Assembly: GCA_050733695.1 (NCBI GenBank)
Contig: JBOHTO010000047.1
Location: 1 to 26,420 of the forward strand
Length of the DNA stretch: 26,420 bases
Direction: 5' to 3'
DNA from: JBOHTO01 sp050733695
GTDB lineage: Bacteria; Gemmatimonadota; Gemmatimonadetes; Gemmatimonadales; Gemmatimonadaceae
Numbering within the stretch: the first letter of the stretch is position 1; every line of letters begins with the position of its first letter. The notes under the pieces were generated by a model. The model was not told the DNA's origin and made no database searches. It saw only the letters and a program-made list of their open reading frames with translations. Below, one piece after another: positions 18,030-25,485 of the stretch. The position numbers were made by a program, and so were the translations under genes.

Positions 18030-18050
18030 ATCATGCCACCGTTTCATGAT
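18030..18050. promoter_or_regulatory. Inverted repeat between citrate synthase and the TSUP permease, operator candidate
   Basis: ATCATG-N9-CATGAT is a perfect 6-bp inverted repeat; extending outward with GGA on one side and TCC on the other gives 9 of 12 matching positions per arm. It lies about 74-94 bp before citrate synthase and 81-101 bp before the permease, a natural place to control both divergent genes. The size suits a dimeric helix-turn-helix regulator. No clear promoter boxes were found beside it. Confidence 0.4.
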
Positions 18051-18130
18051 ATCTCCGCAAGCTTCGCGCGAGCGCGACGCGGCGCGGCAGCGCCCCCGGT
18101 CAATCTAGTCCTTCACACGAAGCGCGCGCC

Positions 18131-19009
18131 ATGACCCTGCCCGTAGCGATCCTCGTCGCTGTCCTCGCCGGCGCAGTGAACTCCATCGCCGGCGGTGGCA
18201 CCCTGCTCACATTCCCTGCCCTCGTCGCACTCGGCGTTCCGCCGATCGTTGCGAACGCGACGAGCGCCGTGGGTCTCTGGCCCGGGCTCGCGGCGAGCAT
18301 GTGGGGCTACCGTAGCGAGCTTGCAGGTACGCAGACGTGGGCTGTCCGGTTCGCCGTGCCGAGCGCAATCGGGGGACTCGCTGGAGCGCTGCTGCTGATC
18401 AACACGCCACCGGACCGATTCGAGTCAATCGTGCCATGGCTCGTGCTCGGAGGCACCGTGCTGTTCATGGCGCACGGCGCCGTGCTGCGGACGGTCGCCA
18501 GGCGAGGCGCGAGTGCGGGCGGTTTATCGGAGGGTTTGAGCGAGGCCCTTCTCTCTGCAGACGGCGCCGCCGCAGCACCGGTTGTACGGGCCAAACCGGT
18601 CGCGGACGCCCCGGATTCGGAGGACGCTGACGCCGCATCTCGCTCGAGTCCCGGAGTCGTGATTCTTCTGGCGCAGCTCGTGATCGCTGTCTATGGCGGC
18701 TACTTCGGCGCCGGGATCGGAATCCTCATGCTCTCGGCGCTGGGTCTCATGGGACTCACGAACATCCATCGCATGAACGGGCTCAAGAACTGGGGCGGGC
18801 TGTGCGTCAACGCGGCCGCGGTCGCGACGTTCGCAGTCCGGGGTGGGGGGATAGTCGAATGGCCACTGGCGGTCGGCATGGCGGCCGGAGCCATCTGCGG
18901 CGGTTACGCGGGATCCCGCGTCGCTCGGCGAGTGGGGCAGACGCCAGTGCGGCGCGCGATAGTCGCGATCGGATTGGCGAGTGGCGTCTGGCTGTTCTTC
19001 GCACTGTGA
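18131..19009 (+). CDS. TSUP-family (TauE/SafE) membrane permease
   Basis: The 292-residue polytopic protein has the two-halved TSUP pattern. The first half opens with 'LAGAVNSIAGGGTLLTFPAL' and 'NATSAVGLWPG', the second with 'YGGYFGAGIGILMLSALGLMG' and 'NGLKNW'. These Gly-rich repeats define the family, whose members move sulfite, sulfoacetate or other organic anions. The substrate is unknown. A polar Ala/Asp/Glu-rich cytoplasmic linker of about 45 residues (about 125-170) separates the halves and is longer than usual. The start is the ATG at 18131, directly before the first helix; no good Shine-Dalgarno is seen. It stands alone on the plus strand, divergent from citrate synthase. Confidence 0.92.
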   Translation: MTLPVAILVAVLAGAVNSIAGGGTLLTFPALVALGVPPIVANATSAVGLWPGLAASMWGYRSELAGTQTWAVRFAVPSAIGGLAGALLLINTPPDRFESIVPWLVLGGTVLFMAHGAVLRTVARRGASAGGLSEGLSEALLSADGAAAAPVVRAKPVADAPDSEDADAASRSSPGVVILLAQLVIAVYGGYFGAGIGILMLSALGLMGLTNIHRMNGLKNWGGLCVNAAAVATFAVRGGGIVEWPLAVGMAAGAICGGYAGSRVARRVGQTPVRRAIVAIGLASGVWLFFAL

Positions 19010-19048
19010 GGGGGCGTCGCGGAACCGCTGCACGTATTGAGCAGAACG

Positions 19049-19074
19049 TGGATCCCCGCTTTCGCAGGGATGAC
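19049..19074 (+). repeat. Second copy of the dispersed palindromic repeat
   Basis: TGGATCCCCGC-TTTC-GCAGGGATGAC has an 8-bp stem with one mismatch, and matches the copy at 16494 in its ends (TGGAT...GATGAC) and size. It lies in the 219-bp gap after the TSUP gene and runs directly into the tandem array at 19068. Confidence 0.65.
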
Positions 19075-19194
19075 GACCCTGGTGGGGTGCGCGGATGACA
19101 ACGCTGGTGGGGCGACGGTGACGACGCTGGTGGGGCGACAGGATGACGCTAGTGGGGCGACAGGATGACGCTGGTGGGCGCGCGACGCTGGTGG
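19068..19194 (+). repeat. Imperfect tandem array of about 21-25 bp units
   Basis: Six units follow each other: 19068-19092, 19093-19116, 19117-19140, 19141-19162, 19163-19183 and a partial one at 19184-19194. The consensus is GGATGACRACGCTGGTGGGG with a CGACA end, and units differ by small indels. The first unit begins inside the right arm of the palindromic repeat, and the sequence GATGACAACGCTG also follows the copy at 16494. The array therefore seems to be a serial duplication of that repeat's flank. It ends 34 bp before the M23 peptidase gene. Units are contiguous with no spacers, so it is not a CRISPR. Confidence 0.75.
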
Positions 19195-19228
19195 AAACGC
19201 GGCGGCGGCAGGCGGGTATACTCGCTTC

Positions 19229-20329
19229 ATGCATATCCATCTCAACCCACACTCGTCCTCCCGCGTCGGGGGTGTGATCACCGCCGCTGCAATGGCGCTG
19301 GCCGGGAGCATGGCCGCCCCCGCCCCCGCCCCCGCCCCCGCCGCCGCTTCCGCACTCGCACAGGCGCCGGCGCCGGACACCGCTCTCCGCATTACATGGG
19401 TGCCCAACCGGCCTGTGCAGGGATCCATCGCATACATCGTCGTCGACCCCGCCGGCAACGCGAGCGACTCGTTGGACGTCTCCGAGCCGCTGCGCATCGA
19501 GGGATCACTGGCAGGAGAGGCGCTCCACTTCGATCAGATCGACGGCCGGCGATTCCGCGCGCTTGCCGCTATTCCGGTGGATGCGGATTCGGGCGTCGAC
19601 CTGACCCTCGTGATCGTCCGGAGCGACAGCGTCGCGGACTCGCTCTCGCAGATTCTGCCCGTAGCAAGCGGCTCGTACAGCATGGAACGCCTCACCGTCG
19701 CTCCGAAGTACGGCGGCAAGCCCGACCCTGTTCTGGCGAAGCGCATTGCGTCGGAGTATGCGAAGGCGGCCGCGGTCTCGCGCCGCGCGCACGAGACGCC
19801 GCGGCTCTGGTCGGGAGAGTTCATCCTGCCGCGCGATACGCATATCACCAGCGAGTTCGGGTCGGGACGCGAATTCAATGGCGCCGTCCAGAGCCGCCAC
19901 ATGGGAACCGACCTGGCCGGCGCGAAGGGAGCGCCGGTGCGCGCCGCGAATCGCGGCGTCGTCTCGCTCATAGGCGACTTCTACTACGCAGGCAACGCCG
20001 TCTACGTCGACCACGGCGGCGGCCTGATAACCGCGTACTTCCACCTGAGCGATGTGGCAGTGGCGGAAGGTGACACGGTCGAGCGGGGCGACGTGATCGG
20101 CCAGGTCGGCGCGACAGGTCGCGTTACCGGGCCGCACCTGCATTGGGTGCTGCGCTACGGGAGCGTGAGCGTCGATCCGATGAGCGTCTTCATGCTTCCC
20201 CGGTTTCCGACAGACGAAGCACGGCTTTCCACTGCGCCGCCGTCACCGGCTGAACAGAGAGCCGACTCCCTCGGCGTAGCAGCTCCATCCTCACCAGGGC
20301 CGGCTCCGACCGCAATTCCTCCAGGCTGA
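19229..20329 (+). CDS. M23-family (LytM-type) peptidase, secreted
   Basis: The 366-residue exported protein likely cleaves peptidoglycan cross-links or regulates such cleavage. Residues 1-44 are a signal peptide with an Ala-Pro repeat encoded by four CCCCCG units (19317-19340). A beta-sandwich-like region (about 52-145) precedes the M23 domain (about 195-320). The zinc ligands are intact: His224 and Asp228 (HMGTD), and His305 in HLHW, with His303 and His272 as catalytic partners. The enzyme should therefore be active rather than a degenerate activator. Residues about 321-366 are Pro/Ala/Ser-rich and probably disordered; their DNA is antisense to the end of the EVE gene. The start ATG lies 34 bp after a tandem repeat array, so its promoter may include repeat sequence. 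Confidence 0.92.
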   Translation: MHIHLNPHSSSRVGGVITAAAMALAGSMAAPAPAPAPAAASALAQAPAPDTALRITWVPNRPVQGSIAYIVVDPAGNASDSLDVSEPLRIEGSLAGEALHFDQIDGRRFRALAAIPVDADSGVDLTLVIVRSDSVADSLSQILPVASGSYSMERLTVAPKYGGKPDPVLAKRIASEYAKAAAVSRRAHETPRLWSGEFILPRDTHITSEFGSGREFNGAVQSRHMGTDLAGAKGAPVRAANRGVVSLIGDFYYAGNAVYVDHGGGLITAYFHLSDVAVAEGDTVERGDVIGQVGATGRVTGPHLHWVLRYGSVSVDPMSVFMLPRFPTDEARLSTAPPSPAEQRADSLGVAAPSSPGPAPTAIPPG

Positions 20330-20663
20330 GCGGCCGAGCCAGCGGTTTGATGGCCCTGATGTCGACCATCATCCATCTCGGCTCGGCGCGACTGCTGCGC
20401 GGATCGTGGTATTCGCTCGCCGGGTCGAAGGCGGTTGGATCGGGATACGCCTCGCGTGCCACCTCGGCGACGCCGACGATCGCCGGTGGCTTCGCGTTGG
20501 AGTGGTAGAAGAGAACGCCATCGCCCGGCTTCATGCCATCGCGCATGAAGTTGCGCGCCTGGTAGTTCCGGACACCTTCCCATGGAGTCGTGCGATTCTT
20601 CGTTCGCCAGAGGTCGTCCCAGGCGAAGCTCTCCGGCTCGGACTTCACGAGCCAGAAGGACAT
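20190..20663 (-). CDS. EVE-domain protein (Thy28-like)
   Basis: The 157-residue product is one EVE domain, a relative of the PUA/YTH folds that hold modified nucleobases in an aromatic cage. Recognisable segments are 'MSFWLVKSEPESFAWDDL', 'WEGVRNYQARNFMRD', 'GDGVLFYHSNAKPPAIVG', and the closing 'RLSVQPVTAAQWKAVL'. Family members bind methylated or hydroxymethylated cytosine in some systems; the ligand here is unknown. The frame is open back to 20876, but that part lies within the TPR gene, so the ATG at 20663, 1 nt after the TPR stop, is used. The last 140 bp overlap the M23 gene on the other strand; this portion belongs to the conserved EVE fold. Confidence 0.92.
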   Translation of the reverse strand: MSFWLVKSEPESFAWDDLWRTKNRTTPWEGVRNYQARNFMRDGMKPGDGVLFYHSNAKPPAIVGVAEVAREAYPDPTAFDPASEYHDPRSSRAEPRWMMVDIRAIKPLARPLSLEELRSEPALVRMELLRRGSRLSVQPVTAAQWKAVLRLSETGEA

Positions 20664-20664
20664 T

Positions 20665-21540
20665 TCACTCCGCGACGTTGAGTAGCTGCATGCAGTCCCG
20701 TATGCGCGAGACTTCGCGATGCGCTCCCGCTGCCTCGGCGAGTCCCAGGGCTCGCGTGTACGCATCGAAGGCATGTCGCTGCTCGCCCCGCATCGTTCGA
20801 ACATCGCCGAGTACCCTGTAGCACTGGGCGAGGCGCAGCTCCTTGCCGTCCGGTCCGAAATGTCCGAGGGCGTCATGCGCGTGTGCCTCCGCTCTCTCGA
20901 GCTCGCGCTGGCCAGCGAGGGCTTCTGCCGTGTTGAGCTCGGCGATGCCCATCAGCTCCTGGTCGCCGATCTTGCTCGCCGCTGTGAGAGCCTGTCCGCC
21001 GAGCACCTCGGCAAGCTTGAACCGGCCGGAGTCGAGCGCAACGGCGGACTGATTGTTGAGCGCGAACGCCTCCCCCCATGCGTAGCCAGCTCGCCGGAAG
21101 TATCTGAACGACTGGCGGAAGTATTTCTCGGCCGCATCCAGGTCGGCTCGCTGCGCCGCGAGCGAGCCCATGTTCTGGAGGGCGATACCGCGCAGGCGGT
21201 CTCCAACCTTCGAGCCCAGGATTCGTTCGTACAGCGCCAGCGCTCGGTCGAAGTCTCCACGCTCCTGGTGCACAATGGCCTCTGCGTTGAGGGCTTCGCC
21301 GTAGAGGTCCTGAAGGTTGTTCGTCCGGGCAAGCGTGGCGCTCCGCCGCGCGGCATCGATGGCCTCATCCCACCTGCACCAGGCGCGATACACGTGCGCC
21401 TCGCGGCGATACGCTTCGCCGACTACGGCTGGGTCGGCAGAGCTGTCGGCGGTAGCTTCGTAGTGTTCGAGGGCCTTGTGGAGCATACCAAGCTTCTGGT
21501 AGCGAAGGCCTTCCTCGAGCTGCGTTTCCGGTTCTATCAT
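20665..21540 (-). CDS. Tetratricopeptide-repeat protein
   Basis: The 291-residue soluble protein consists of about six TPR helix pairs, with the usual A/G at position 8 and Y/F at 11: 'QKLGMLHKALEHYEATA', 'YRAWCRWDEAIDAARRS', 'HQERGDFDRALALYERI', 'AAQRADLDAAEKYFRQS', 'LDSGRFKLAEVLGGQAL' and 'RTMRGEQRHAFDAYTRAL'. There is no signal peptide or enzymatic domain, so it probably acts as a protein-binding scaffold. ATG 21540 is preceded by AGGAG at 7 nt. The stop is followed by one base and then the EVE start, so the two are translationally coupled. No partner can be named. Confidence 0.9.
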   Translation of the reverse strand: MIEPETQLEEGLRYQKLGMLHKALEHYEATADSSADPAVVGEAYRREAHVYRAWCRWDEAIDAARRSATLARTNNLQDLYGEALNAEAIVHQERGDFDRALALYERILGSKVGDRLRGIALQNMGSLAAQRADLDAAEKYFRQSFRYFRRAGYAWGEAFALNNQSAVALDSGRFKLAEVLGGQALTAASKIGDQELMGIAELNTAEALAGQRELERAEAHAHDALGHFGPDGKELRLAQCYRVLGDVRTMRGEQRHAFDAYTRALGLAEAAGAHREVSRIRDCMQLLNVAE

Positions 21541-21699
21541 GGGCCGCTCCTGGATCGGTCAGAACGCCGTGTCTTGCCCGTGTCCCATATCACAAAGATC
21601 AGTAGCGTGACGCAGGGCGCGCACAAGCGGACAAGGAGCCCGGTTGCTGGAGTCCGAACGGGAACGTCACCATCGTGGAGACACGATATGGAGGAACCC

Positions 21700-22287
21700 G
21701 TGAATTACACCAGCGCCGTGTGCATCCGGCTTGTAGTCATCGCTTCCACCGTAGCTATCATGGGGTGCGCGGCCGACGGGCCGTCCAGTCCCATATTCTC
21801 CACGCCTGCCGCTGCCGGGACTGAACTGACAATCGCCGCGGACAACGCCGCCGACCGGGGTGCGCGCCCACGGCGCGCTCGGAGGGCGCATCTCCTCGTT
21901 TGCCCCACCAACCGGTCGTTCATCGCCCAGGCCCGCATCGGCCCGGAGGGTGGTTCTCTTGCTGTGCAAGGCAACCGGATCGACGTCCCGCCCGGCGCAC
22001 TGCGCGAGTGGGAAACGCTGACCATGAGCGTGCCCTCCGGCCGGCTCGTCCGGGTCGATATCAACGCGGCCGGCGCCAACCACTACCTGTTCGAGCGACC
22101 GGTCAGCATCACGATAAGCTACAATCGCTGCCGGCGCCAGAACCTGCACGTGTGGCCGACGGGTGTGTGGCACATAGACACGGCCCCGGTTCAGCTACTC
22201 GACTACCTCGGTGGGACCAGCGACCGCGAGATGCGCAGGATCACTTTCCAGGCGAACCACCTTTCGACCTACGCGGTGGCATACTGA
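21700..22287 (+). CDS. Lipoprotein with ZU5-like domain
   Basis: The 195-residue product begins with a lipoprotein signal ('VVIASTVAIMGC') whose lipid-modified Cys is residue 23. A basic linker ('RPRRARRAH', about 54-62) precedes a beta-rich domain with 'IGPEGGSL' and 'IDVPPGAL', the hallmark of ZU5-like modules, and a run of strands ('ITISYNRC', 'ITFQANHLSTYAVAY'). The GTG at 21700 has GGAGGA at 5 nt and gives a normal signal peptide. The ATG at 21688 would add 'MEEP', whose acidic residues are unfavourable in a signal. It is a single gene flanked by minus-strand genes. The function is unknown; ZU5 modules are usually interaction domains. Confidence 0.8.
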   Translation: MNYTSAVCIRLVVIASTVAIMGCAADGPSSPIFSTPAAAGTELTIAADNAADRGARPRRARRAHLLVCPTNRSFIAQARIGPEGGSLAVQGNRIDVPPGALREWETLTMSVPSGRLVRVDINAAGANHYLFERPVSITISYNRCRRQNLHVWPTGVWHIDTAPVQLLDYLGGTSDREMRRITFQANHLSTYAVAY

Positions 22288-22321
22288 GAGGGCACGTGGG
22301 GGTGTGCTGCAGCCCCGATCG

Positions 22322-23521
22322 TCATATCCTGTCCGCCGCCGGAAGATCGAGCTGGAAGTGGAGCCGCGTTCCCTTCTCCTGCTCGGTTTCTATCTGCAGC
22401 TCTCCACCCATGATCTCCACGAGTTGCCTGCAGATCGAGAGGCCCAGGCCAGCGCTAGAGAAGGTCGATTCCCCGTGCTCCTGCCCGTGCCGCACGGGTT
22501 CGAACAGCACGTCCATGACAGCGGGCGGAATCCCGCGGCCGGTGTCTGCGACGGCGAAGGCTATGGTTCTGCGTGATTTCATTCTGACGCTGAGCACGAC
22601 TTCACCGGTCACGGTGTACTTCAAGGCATTCGTGGTGAGATTCAGCAGAACGCGGCTCAGCGCTGCCGGATGCCCGCACCTGAATCCGGGAACCGACGAC
22701 GACACCAGGAGACGCAATCCCTTCTCCTCGGCAACGGGTCGGACGATGTCGTGCACCGAGGCGACCAGCTCGGCCATGGAGAAGGCGGTGGGCTCATCGT
22801 CCACGAGTCGCCGGCCACCGTGGGCGGCCTCGAGAAGATCGTTGGCCAGGGAGCTGAGGCCGAAGGCAGCGCTGTAGGCGATCCCGAGCTGCCGTTCCTG
22901 CACATCGGTGACGGGGCCGCTGCGTCCCGCGCGCATCATATCGACGAGGAAGATTATCGACGTGAGCGGGGAGCGCATGTCGTGCGCGATCTTGACTATC
23001 AGGTCCGAGGCGTCGGGGCCTGAGAGGTGCTGGACAAGGCGCTGCGCGACGCACCTTTCGCTCGCACCGCGAACGGCCTCGAAGGCGTGGAGAACTCTGA
23101 GCGCCTCGTGCGGGTCAATGCGTTCACCGCTGTGGCGCAGGCGCTCGAGGAAGGCGCGCCGGATCGCCTCGAGTAGTTGCAACGCGGGCATAGCGTTGCG
23201 GGAGGACAGACGGACGGGCGTTTCCTCCGCGACGGCGTCCCGGACATGCCGGCAGATGCATTCCACCTGCGCGCGAATCGACTCGATTCCCGCCGGGCTA
23301 GTGCTTTTCGACCATGACTCGCCGACATTGGCGGCGGCCGTCACGAATGCCTGCCATGCGGTCAGCGGACCAGCACCCCCGCCTTCCTGGAGCGGGTCGC
23401 GCAAGAGCTGGCGCGGGTTGCGGTGCGAGCCTCGCCGGTCCGATGCGGCCGCGCCATCGCGCGACCCGGCAGCGGATCGGCGATTGAACTCGGTGGCATT
23501 GCGACCGGCGTTTCGAATCAT
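22322..23521 (-). CDS. Soluble sensor histidine kinase
   Basis: The 399-residue kinase has no membrane segment. An uncharacterised N-terminal region (about 50-165) resembles a helical sensor domain. The dimerisation helix carries 'IAHDMRSPLTSI' with phospho-acceptor His180. The ATPase domain has the N box 'LLNLTTNALKYT' (Asn298), the G1 box 'DTGRGIP' (Asp326) and 'SSAGLGLSI' (G2). All catalytic motifs are intact. Its ATG overlaps the stop of the NtrC-type regulator as ATGA, so the two form a cognate pair. The first 50 residues are Arg/Ala/Ser-rich and low complexity. The signal is unknown; a cytoplasmic cue is expected. Confidence 0.93.
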   Translation of the reverse strand: MIRNAGRNATEFNRRSAAGSRDGAAASDRRGSHRNPRQLLRDPLQEGGGAGPLTAWQAFVTAAANVGESWSKSTSPAGIESIRAQVECICRHVRDAVAEETPVRLSSRNAMPALQLLEAIRRAFLERLRHSGERIDPHEALRVLHAFEAVRGASERCVAQRLVQHLSGPDASDLIVKIAHDMRSPLTSIIFLVDMMRAGRSGPVTDVQERQLGIAYSAAFGLSSLANDLLEAAHGGRRLVDDEPTAFSMAELVASVHDIVRPVAEEKGLRLLVSSSVPGFRCGHPAALSRVLLNLTTNALKYTVTGEVVLSVRMKSRRTIAFAVADTGRGIPPAVMDVLFEPVRHGQEHGESTFSSAGLGLSICRQLVEIMGGELQIETEQEKGTRLHFQLDLPAADRI

Positions 23522-25047
23522 GAAAGCGTGCCGGATACCTCATCGCGCGCGAGGTTGTGCTTGTCGATCAGACGATACAGCGTGGTGCGGTCGATGCTGG
23601 CGAGGCGCGCAGCCTTGGACATGTTGCCTCCGGCGCGCACGACGAGCCGCGTGAGGTAGTCCCGCTCGAAGTCAGCCACCAGGCGGTCTTTCGCAGGATG
23701 ATAGGCGTCGTCAAGCATGTCGCCCTGGCGTACACCCGGCACCGGCGCAGCCCCGGGATCCTCGTAGAGCGGTATGTCTTCGGCACGCACCTGCTGGCCG
23801 GGCTCTGCCAGCACGGCGAGATGCTCTATGACGTTCTGCAGTTCACGCACATTACCCCGCCAGGGGCGTGTGCGCAGAAAGTCCATGGTCGACTCCGGAA
23901 GGACAGGCATCGTGTCCCGCGGCTGGCGATGACGCCGCCAGTAGATCGACAGAAAGTGCGTCGCAAGCAAGGCGATGTCCTCGACTCGATTCCGCAGGGC
24001 CGGGAGCTTGATCGGGACCACGTTGAGGCGATAGAAGAGATCTTCGCGGAGCCGTCCGGCGCGCACTGCTTCGTGTGGATCGCGGTTGGTAGCCGCGATG
24101 AAACGCACGTCGACGACTGCATCCTGCTGCTCACTTCCAACGCGCCGCACGACGCCATCCTGCAGCACGCGCAGGAACTTCGCCTGCAGCGGCTGCGACA
24201 TTTCCGTGAGTTCGTCCAGGAAGAGCGTGCCGCCGTCGGCCGTTTCGAGGAGCCCGGGTTTGTCGCGCTCGGCCCCGGTGAAGGCACCTTTCCGGTGGCC
24301 GAACATCTCCGATTCGAGCAGCGGTTCCGGAAGGGCGGCGCAATTGATCGGGACCAGGGTCCGTTTTGCACGCCGGCTCTGGTGGTGGATGAACTGGGCG
24401 ATGAGTTCCTTGCCCGTTCCACTCTCGCCGCTGATCATGACCGAAGCATTGGTGGCCGCGACCTTGCGCGCGAGGTCGACAGCGCGGCGAAACGCCGGTG
24501 ACACGCCGAGCAGCGATATCTTGTCGCTGTTGCCACTTTCGCGCGCAAGCTTCGCCTGCCGCTGCTCGCCGTCGCGGGCCTCGAGCACCGCGTGGGATGC
24601 CCTGCCGAGGAGGAGTTGGAGATGCGCGCCGGAAAAGGGCTTGGGCAGATAATCCCAGGCGCCGTCACGTAGCGCTTCGATGCTCGAGGTGACGCTCGGG
24701 TTCCCCGTCATGACGACCACGATCGTATCGCGGTTGACTTCGAGCGTTGCGCGCAGGATGTCGATGCCTCGCACAGGTGTCATGTAGAGATCGACGAGGA
24801 CGATGTCGAACCGTCTGCGACGGACCATCTCGAGCGCTTCGTCGCCGCGCCCGGTGATGGTAACGTTGTAGCCCTCGACCTGCAGCACGCTCGCACAGCC
24901 GTCGCGGAGTGTGCGGTCGTCGTCGACAATGAGGACGCGGAGACCCGCTTTCGATTGACCCGGGAGAGCCAGCGAATCGGTTACTGACGTGGCGTCGGAC
25001 GAGGCGGTGTACGGGGACGGCGAGTGCTGTGACAGAGTGGTTGACAT
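23518..25047 (-). CDS. NtrC-type sigma-54-dependent response regulator
   Basis: Counted from ATG 25047 (preceded by AGGA at 8 nt) the protein has 509 residues; a GTG at 25149 would add 34 unstructured residues. The receiver domain (about 36-150) has the acidic pair 'VDDD' and phospho-acceptor Asp86 in 'LVDLYM', with 'VMTGN' and 'LPKPF' in place. The AAA+ domain has Walker A GESGTGKE at 207-214, the sigma-54 contact loop GAFTGA at 254-259 and Walker B 'GTLFLDE' near 273-279. A Fis-type helix-turn-helix ends the protein ('MSKAARLASIDRTTLYRLID'). It should activate sigma-54 promoters upon phosphorylation by the adjacent kinase. No sigma-54 promoter sequence was recognised in the window, so targets are unknown. 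Confidence 0.95.
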   Translation of the reverse strand: MSTTLSQHSPSPYTASSDATSVTDSLALPGQSKAGLRVLIVDDDRTLRDGCASVLQVEGYNVTITGRGDEALEMVRRRRFDIVLVDLYMTPVRGIDILRATLEVNRDTIVVVMTGNPSVTSSIEALRDGAWDYLPKPFSGAHLQLLLGRASHAVLEARDGEQRQAKLARESGNSDKISLLGVSPAFRRAVDLARKVAATNASVMISGESGTGKELIAQFIHHQSRRAKRTLVPINCAALPEPLLESEMFGHRKGAFTGAERDKPGLLETADGGTLFLDELTEMSQPLQAKFLRVLQDGVVRRVGSEQQDAVVDVRFIAATNRDPHEAVRAGRLREDLFYRLNVVPIKLPALRNRVEDIALLATHFLSIYWRRHRQPRDTMPVLPESTMDFLRTRPWRGNVRELQNVIEHLAVLAEPGQQVRAEDIPLYEDPGAAPVPGVRQGDMLDDAYHPAKDRLVADFERDYLTRLVVRAGGNMSKAARLASIDRTTLYRLIDKHNLARDEVSGTLS

Positions 25048-25485
25048 GCCGTTTCCTGGTCTCCTCGCCTTCGAGGATCTGGATTGTTGGTCTGACGAAG
25101 GGAGCGTCGTCGCCCGCCCTGCGTTTTCTTGATCCGTGATGAGGCTCACAAAGTGTGGCGTGCTCGGGATTTGTCAAGCGTCGGCGTCGCGCAACCACCA
25201 CGAAGTTGGTGTGAGCAAGGCGCCACATGGATGTCGCGCGCGCGCCACTATCCGGCGCCTTCCTGTTGCCACATCGTCAGTTACGCGATGCGCTTCCACA
25301 GGCCGACATACTGCATCGCGCTCCCGGATCGGGTCGCGGAACTTGCTTGGCCGCGCCCTCGAGATCGCCCTGAGAGGCTTTTTCCACACCAGGCCATCGG
25401 TTCGCTCCCGCCGGATGCAGCTCCCGGCCTCACGCCGCCAACGCGCAGATCCCCCAGGCGCACACGAGGGCTGCTGTATCTGCTC
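25048..25485. other. 438-bp gene-poor spacer upstream of the NtrC-type regulator
   Basis: No frame here shows protein-like composition or a known family, and no tRNA or riboswitch fold was recognised. It must carry the end signal of the receiver/GGDEF gene and the promoter of the regulator-kinase pair. A small inverted repeat, CACCA-N6-TGGTG (25196-25211), is visible. A TTGACA on the minus strand (25177-25172) has no acceptable -10 box at 16-18 bp. Confidence 0.4.

Noticed and set aside
19068..19194. Possible CRISPR array
   Set aside because: Units of 21-25 bp are directly contiguous with no unique spacers, and no cas gene is present.
19317..19340. Four CCCCCG units as a phase-variation switch in the M23 gene
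   Set aside because: The unit is six bases, so copy changes stay in frame and only lengthen the Ala-Pro stretch of the signal region.
20719..21687. Long N-terminal extension of the ZU5-like lipoprotein frame
   Set aside because: It is antisense to the TPR gene, and a lipoprotein signal begins at 21700.
23557..24501. Long plus-strand frame antisense to the NtrC-type regulator
   Set aside because: The opposite strand has all expected motifs (GAFTGA, Walker A and B); the antisense product has none.
25149..25177. TTGACA box on the minus strand upstream of the NtrC-type regulator as a promoter
   Set aside because: The -35 is perfect, but at 16-18 bp spacing no sequence matches a -10 box beyond chance.
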